This document shows, piece by piece, positions 60,312-64,000 of a stretch of DNA of 64,000 bases (positions are counted from its first letter, which is position 1; the number at the start of each line of letters is the position of its first letter). The notes under the pieces were generated by a model. That model worked only from the letters and a program-made list of their open reading frames with translations, was not told the DNA's origin and ran no database searches. The position numbers and the translations under genes are program-made. Origin of the DNA: Calditrichia bacterium (GTDB taxonomy: Bacteria; Calditrichota; Calditrichia; RBG-13-44-9; J075); the NCBI GenBank assembly GCA_028284905.1, contig JANQQU010000022.1, forward strand, positions 62,001-126,000, in the 5' to 3' direction.

Positions 60312-61073
60312 TTGAAATCAATCTTTATCACCGGAGCAGCCTCCGGTATCGGGAAAGCGGCAGCGGAATTATTTGCGGCGAAAGGGTGGTATGTCGGTCT
60401 GTATGATCTTAATGATAGAAATTTACCGGATATTGCGAAGTCGCTCGGTGCGAATACTTGTTGGCAACGGCTGGATGTTACCGATCTGGCATCCGTGGAA
60501 AGCGCGCTAAAGCAGTTTACAGCGCAAACCGATGGTAAGATAGATGTCTTGTTTAATTCGGCAGGGATTGCCCATTTCGGGCGGTTTATGAGTCTTTCAG
60601 CAGAGGAACACCAACGAACCGTGGCAGTTAATTTCCAAGGGGTAATAAATTGTGCCTATGCCGCTTTTCCCTGGCTGAAAGCCACCCCCGGCGCTCGGAT
60701 GATTTCTATGAGCTCTGCATCGGCTGTTTATGGTACCCCGGATTTCGCCAGTTACTCTGCCACTAAATTCGCGGTAAAAGCATTGACTGAAGCCCTGAAT
60801 GTGGAGTGGCAACCGCATGACATACGGGTAAGTGATATTCTGCCTCCATTTGTCGATACGCCAATGGTGCAGAATAATCCCCAGGTGAAAAGTATGGATC
60901 GATTAGGTGTTAAGCTAAATGCAGAACAAGTCGCGAATATTGCCTGGAAAGCGGCACATAGCAATCGCATTCATTGGCCGGTGGGACTGCAGTTTAAATT
61001 TCTTTATCAATTATCGGGCATTCTCCCCACCCGCATCAATCACGCGTTGGTAAAGTTCATTGCCGGCATATAA
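60312..61073 (+). CDS. Short-chain dehydrogenase/reductase
   Basis: A 253-residue NAD(P)-dependent enzyme. GAASGIGKAAA is the cofactor site, FNSAGIAHFG the NAG motif, and YSATK the catalytic Tyr and Lys. The start is TTG at 60312 with AGAGGA upstream. It probably reduces or oxidises a substrate linked with the flavin monooxygenase, but the substrate is unknown. It is convergent with glgC. Confidence 0.9.
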   Translation: MKSIFITGAASGIGKAAAELFAAKGWYVGLYDLNDRNLPDIAKSLGANTCWQRLDVTDLASVESALKQFTAQTDGKIDVLFNSAGIAHFGRFMSLSAEEHQRTVAVNFQGVINCAYAAFPWLKATPGARMISMSSASAVYGTPDFASYSATKFAVKALTEALNVEWQPHDIRVSDILPPFVDTPMVQNNPQVKSMDRLGVKLNAEQVANIAWKAAHSNRIHWPVGLQFKFLYQLSGILPTRINHALVKFIAGI

Positions 61074-61125
61074 AGCTTGCCTTTAATAAACAGACCTGAA
61101 CAGTTTTCACTTTCCTGATGGAGGT

Positions 61126-62409
61126 TTAGATTACCAGTCCATCCGGAATAATTGCATCTTTCGGGATGACCACAATACCGTCGCGAATAACATATCCATT
61201 GCCTTCTTCATAGTCGACATTGCGCTCGTTGGCAATCGTAACGTTTTTACCGATACGGGCGTTTTTGTCAATGATGGCATGGGATATTGTCGTATTGTCG
61301 CCAATGCCAACATCCGGCCGGCCAATTTTTCGGTTTTTGGTTCTTTCCTCCGGTGTTTCGATATAATCCGCCCCCATCATCACCACATGATCGAGATGGC
61401 AATTCGTGCCAACAGAGGATCTCGCACCAATAATTGAATTCTTGATTACGGATGGATTAATAATACTGCCATCACCAAGGATCGCATTCTCGGTACTCGC
61501 ATGCAGCACCTTCGCGCCGGGTAAGTAGCGGGGATGGGTATAAATCGGCATAGATTCATCGTAAAAATTGAATTGCGGCAGCGGCTTGGTGAGATCGATT
61601 TGTGCATCAAAGAAGGCACGAATCGTTCCAATATCTTCCCAGTAGCCGTCAAAAAAGTAACCATATACTTTCTTGTTAGAAATGGCAAAGGGAATAACCT
61701 CTTTCCCAAAATCCGAGTAGGATGTTCCGTTCAGCAGTTCCTGTAATACTTCCCGGTTAAACACATAAATTCCCATTGAAGCGAGATGGGTACGCCCCTT
61801 TGCCTCAATATTGTGAGTGGCGAAGGCTTCTTCAGGAACAGCAAGATCGTTAAGCTCTTTTTCCTTGGTTGGTTTTTCCTGGAAAGTGGTGATTTTGCTA
61901 TCCTCATCCACTTTCATAACGCCGAACTGCGAAGCGACTTGCTCGGAAACCGGAATTACCCCGATGGAAATTTCCGCCCCTTTTTCGATATGATATTCGA
62001 CAAATTTGCTGTAGTCCATTCGGTATAGATGATCCCCGGAAAGAATCAGAACATAATCCCCATGGTCCTGAATAAATTGCAGATTTTGCCGAACGGCATC
62101 GGCGGTACCTTGATACCAGTCCCGATTGTCCACGGTTTGTTGTGCGGAAAGAATTGTGATAAAATCGCGCGAAAAGATGCTGAACCGGTATGTCAAAAAG
62201 ATATGCCGATGCAAAGACTCCGCGCTAAACTGGGTACAGATATAAATTCGTGAATATCCGGAATGCAGGCAATTTGAGATGGGAATATCAATTAAGCGAA
62301 ATTTTCCGGCGATCGGCACTGCCGGTTTGGAGCGCTGTTGGGTTAAAGGGTATAACCGGGAGCCTTGTCCGCCGGCCAGAATCATCGTCACTACCTTGGG
62401 CTTTGCCAT
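61126..62409 (-). CDS. glgC: Glucose-1-phosphate adenylyltransferase (ADP-glucose pyrophosphorylase)
   Basis: A 427-residue nucleotidyltransferase. LAGGQGSRLYPLT is the ATP-binding loop, and KPAVPIAGKFRLIDIPISN, WYQGTADAVRQN and LSGDHLYRMDY are characteristic. The C-terminal beta-helix (IIGARSSVGTNCHLD) is the usual regulatory domain. It makes ADP-glucose for glycogen. No other glycogen gene is in the window. Confidence 0.94.
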   Translation of the reverse strand: MAKPKVVTMILAGGQGSRLYPLTQQRSKPAVPIAGKFRLIDIPISNCLHSGYSRIYICTQFSAESLHRHIFLTYRFSIFSRDFITILSAQQTVDNRDWYQGTADAVRQNLQFIQDHGDYVLILSGDHLYRMDYSKFVEYHIEKGAEISIGVIPVSEQVASQFGVMKVDEDSKITTFQEKPTKEKELNDLAVPEEAFATHNIEAKGRTHLASMGIYVFNREVLQELLNGTSYSDFGKEVIPFAISNKKVYGYFFDGYWEDIGTIRAFFDAQIDLTKPLPQFNFYDESMPIYTHPRYLPGAKVLHASTENAILGDGSIINPSVIKNSIIGARSSVGTNCHLDHVVMMGADYIETPEERTKNRKIGRPDVGIGDNTTISHAIIDKNARIGKNVTIANERNVDYEEGNGYVIRDGIVVIPKDAIIPDGLVI

Positions 62410-62735
62410 GAGTAATCCCTCTCTTTTGAATGCGAAAAATTGAAAATCCGGAAGTAAAATCTGCAGATATTGCTCTACCCGGAAGGTGTCTCGCTTTGTT
62501 TACCGGGCATGCCAAGTTAAAGCTTTTTATTATTTTATACAAATAGTAAAAGTTTCGTTTCGGTGAATAATTCGCAATGGAAAAGAAACTATTCTCCAAT
62601 TTAATGATGAGCATTAAGAATAGACCGCGGTCACATTGTAGGGGGCACATGCTCGCTGTCACAGATTTCAAAAAATGAATTATCCATTTTAAGAACGACT
62701 AACAGGAAGGTTCACCAATTTAAGGAGGTGTCATC
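62410..62735. other. Divergent promoter region, glgC and CsgG-like gene
   Basis: About 326 bases. No ORF or RNA gene is recognised. The region holds both promoters and the strong ribosome site AAGGAGGTG before the CsgG-like gene. Confidence 0.4.
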
Positions 62736-63791
62736 ATGAAAAATTTCATCGGACATCTTTACAGATTTTGCGACCAGCGTGCGACAGGCGCATTTGCCCT
62801 GATGCTGGGAGCCGTATTCGTTTTCAGTATTGGGTTTGCTAATTCTAACGCCCATCAGCTGGATTTGCAAACAGCAATTGTTAGCTATAAATCCGCCGAT
62901 TATGATACGGCGATTCAGCTGTTGTCAGCTATTGTCGCGGATGAAAGCGCAGATATTGAGCATCGCAAGGATGCATTGCGATATCTGGGTAGATGCTATA
63001 TGGCCAAGCGCTTAACCGACAAAGCCCGCGATGTAGTCCTGGAATTATTGGAGTTGGAGCCACCAATTGTGGAGTTTGATCCCGATAGCGAATCCCCGGC
63101 CCTAATGAAGGTTTACTACGAAGCCCGTAAGAATATGACCGGCAGCTATCAGGTAGAACGGGCAGATCCTGGTATTAAAACCATGGCAATTATGGATTTT
63201 CAGAACAGTTCAATCGATCAGAAAGAAAAATTCGACCCAATGGAAAAAGGGTTCTCGGATTTGATGATCAACCGCTTGAACGGCTCCACCCAGCTGAAAG
63301 TGGTTGAGCGGGAACGGATCCAGTGGATATTAGATGAGCTGAAAATTCAAAACCAGTTTAATATGAAAGATGCTGTTCGCGCCGGTGAACAGTTAGGGGT
63401 TCATGTCGTATTGTTTGGCAGTTTTATCATTGTCAAAAAGGAGCTTTGGCTCAGTGCCCGATTGGTAAAAGTAGAGAGTAGTGAAATTCTGCTGACCGAG
63501 GAAGTGCGCGGCAAGGTGGATGATTTTTTTACCCTGATCGATGATTTAAGCCGAAAAGTTTCCCGGGCAATCGATGAAGATGTTGAAGTTACAGCAGCAG
63601 AAAAATCTGCCAAACCAAATTCACTGGAAGCGATGATTGCATATTCCGAGGGACTGGCGCTGCTGGAAAAATCCGAGTATGACCTTGCCTACGAAAAATT
63701 TCAGGACGCCCTGAAGTATGATCCCAAGTATACCCGGGCCCGCCAAAAAGCGGAAAGTATCAAATATCTTCTGCTTTATAGCGAAGGTTAG
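62736..63791 (+). CDS. Exported CsgG-like / TPR protein
   Basis: A 351-residue protein. One hydrophobic segment (residues 18-35) may act as a signal peptide. TPR-like units occur at about 45-105. A CsgG-like domain spans 145-280 (TMAIMDFQNSSIDQKEKF, LMINRLNGSTQLKVVERE, LGVHVVLFGSFI). A last TPR (YDLAYEKFQDALKYDP) ends the chain. AAGGAGGTG precedes the ATG. It probably assembles with the lipoprotein downstream in the cell envelope. Confidence 0.8.
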   Translation: MKNFIGHLYRFCDQRATGAFALMLGAVFVFSIGFANSNAHQLDLQTAIVSYKSADYDTAIQLLSAIVADESADIEHRKDALRYLGRCYMAKRLTDKARDVVLELLELEPPIVEFDPDSESPALMKVYYEARKNMTGSYQVERADPGIKTMAIMDFQNSSIDQKEKFDPMEKGFSDLMINRLNGSTQLKVVERERIQWILDELKIQNQFNMKDAVRAGEQLGVHVVLFGSFIIVKKELWLSARLVKVESSEILLTEEVRGKVDDFFTLIDDLSRKVSRAIDEDVEVTAAEKSAKPNSLEAMIAYSEGLALLEKSEYDLAYEKFQDALKYDPKYTRARQKAESIKYLLLYSEG

Positions 63792-63847
63792 AGTTAAACT
63801 GCCGCTGTGGCTAAAATCAGAATCTTGAGACAATGAAAGAATATTTG

Positions 63848-64000
63848 ATGAAATCTACTTTATGGCGTTGGGGACTACTGGCCAGCCTTTTACTGGGCTG
63901 GTCCTGTGCTTCAGTTAACTATCAGGCGGATGAATCCAACTTCCGGGAAGAGATCGATCGGCTGGAAGCAAAAGTGCTCGATAATCCCAATGATATGGAA
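63848..64000 (+). CDS. Lipoprotein (3' end beyond window)
   Basis: The first 51 codons of a lipoprotein with lipobox LGWSC. An in-frame ATG at 63833 is an alternative start. The mature N-terminus is acidic and helical (NFREEIDRLEAKVLDNP). It follows the CsgG-like gene closely on the same strand and is probably its partner. No family can be assigned from the fragment. Confidence 0.65.
   Translation, partial: MKSTLWRWGLLASLLLGWSCASVNYQADESNFREEIDRLEAKVLDNPNDME

Overview
The window comes from a Gram-negative bacterium with an outer membrane: several lipoproteins carry lipoboxes, and MltC-like and RlpA-like wall enzymes are present. Two very large secreted proteins end in the FNPxT / YDxLGR / GxYxYRL / KKMxLLR module used as a type IX secretion sorting domain in the FCB group. 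Together with non-ATG starts and the general gene style, this suggests Calditrichota, KSB1, Ignavibacteriota or a relative. That placement is inference. No rRNA, tRNA, CRISPR array or insertion sequence was seen.

Layout. 0-6.5 kb: a gamma-carbonic-anhydrase-like gene cut by the left edge, a small Cys-rich protein, an XRE regulator followed by a Roco (LRR-GTPase) protein, an aldo/keto reductase, and spermidine synthase plus agmatinase. 6.5-15.3 kb: a TPR protein, a degenerate M23-like membrane protein, a DUF423 protein, a small membrane protein behind a short upstream ORF, a D-threonine-aldolase-like enzyme, penicillin-binding protein 1C, an SRPBCC protein and a lipoprotein. 15.5-20.9 kb: a secreted cluster of WD40-caspase, DUF4384 protein, MltC-type transglycosylase and a further exported protein, closed by a terminator. 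21.9-25.2 kb: a PatA/PatG-type (cyanobactin maturation) subtilase followed by three small Cys-containing proteins that share an N-terminal M-x-[LM]-P-x-Q motif, with no YcaO or other tailoring enzyme. This is the best candidate here for an undescribed peptide-maturation system. 25.2-27.7 kb: an NhaC-type antiporter and a coupled pair of unknown small genes.

28.1-39.5 kb: an aerobic phenylacetyl-CoA (paa) catabolic cluster, paaABCD then G-H-I-J, an unknown gene, paaY, paaZ, a CpcT-like lipoprotein and a second crotonase that could be PaaF. The epoxidase reductase paaE and the ligase paaK are not in the window. Word-like palindromic or tandem repeats fill several gaps of this cluster. 39.5-46.4 kb: a membrane-anchored protein, S9 and M16 peptidases, an alanine-dehydrogenase-like protein with an altered nucleotide site, a polysaccharide deacetylase, a MerR-type regulator and an AhpD-like protein. 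46.4-53.9 kb: two tandem paralogous CotH/lamin-tail giants. 53.9-56.6 kb: two FHA-domain proteins on the minus strand, one resembling T6SS TagH and one FHA-GAF-PAS. 57.2-64 kb: a PIG-L deacetylase, RlpA, a flavin monooxygenase with an SDR, GlgC, a CsgG-like protein with a TPR tail, and a lipoprotein cut by the right edge.

How the parts work together. The paa genes activate and open the phenylacetyl-CoA ring and then beta-oxidise the product. SpeB and SpeE make putrescine and spermidine. The 15.5-20.9 kb genes look like one envelope-located unit. The PatA-like protease probably acts on the small proteins encoded directly behind it. All family assignments come from motifs read by eye, not from database searches.
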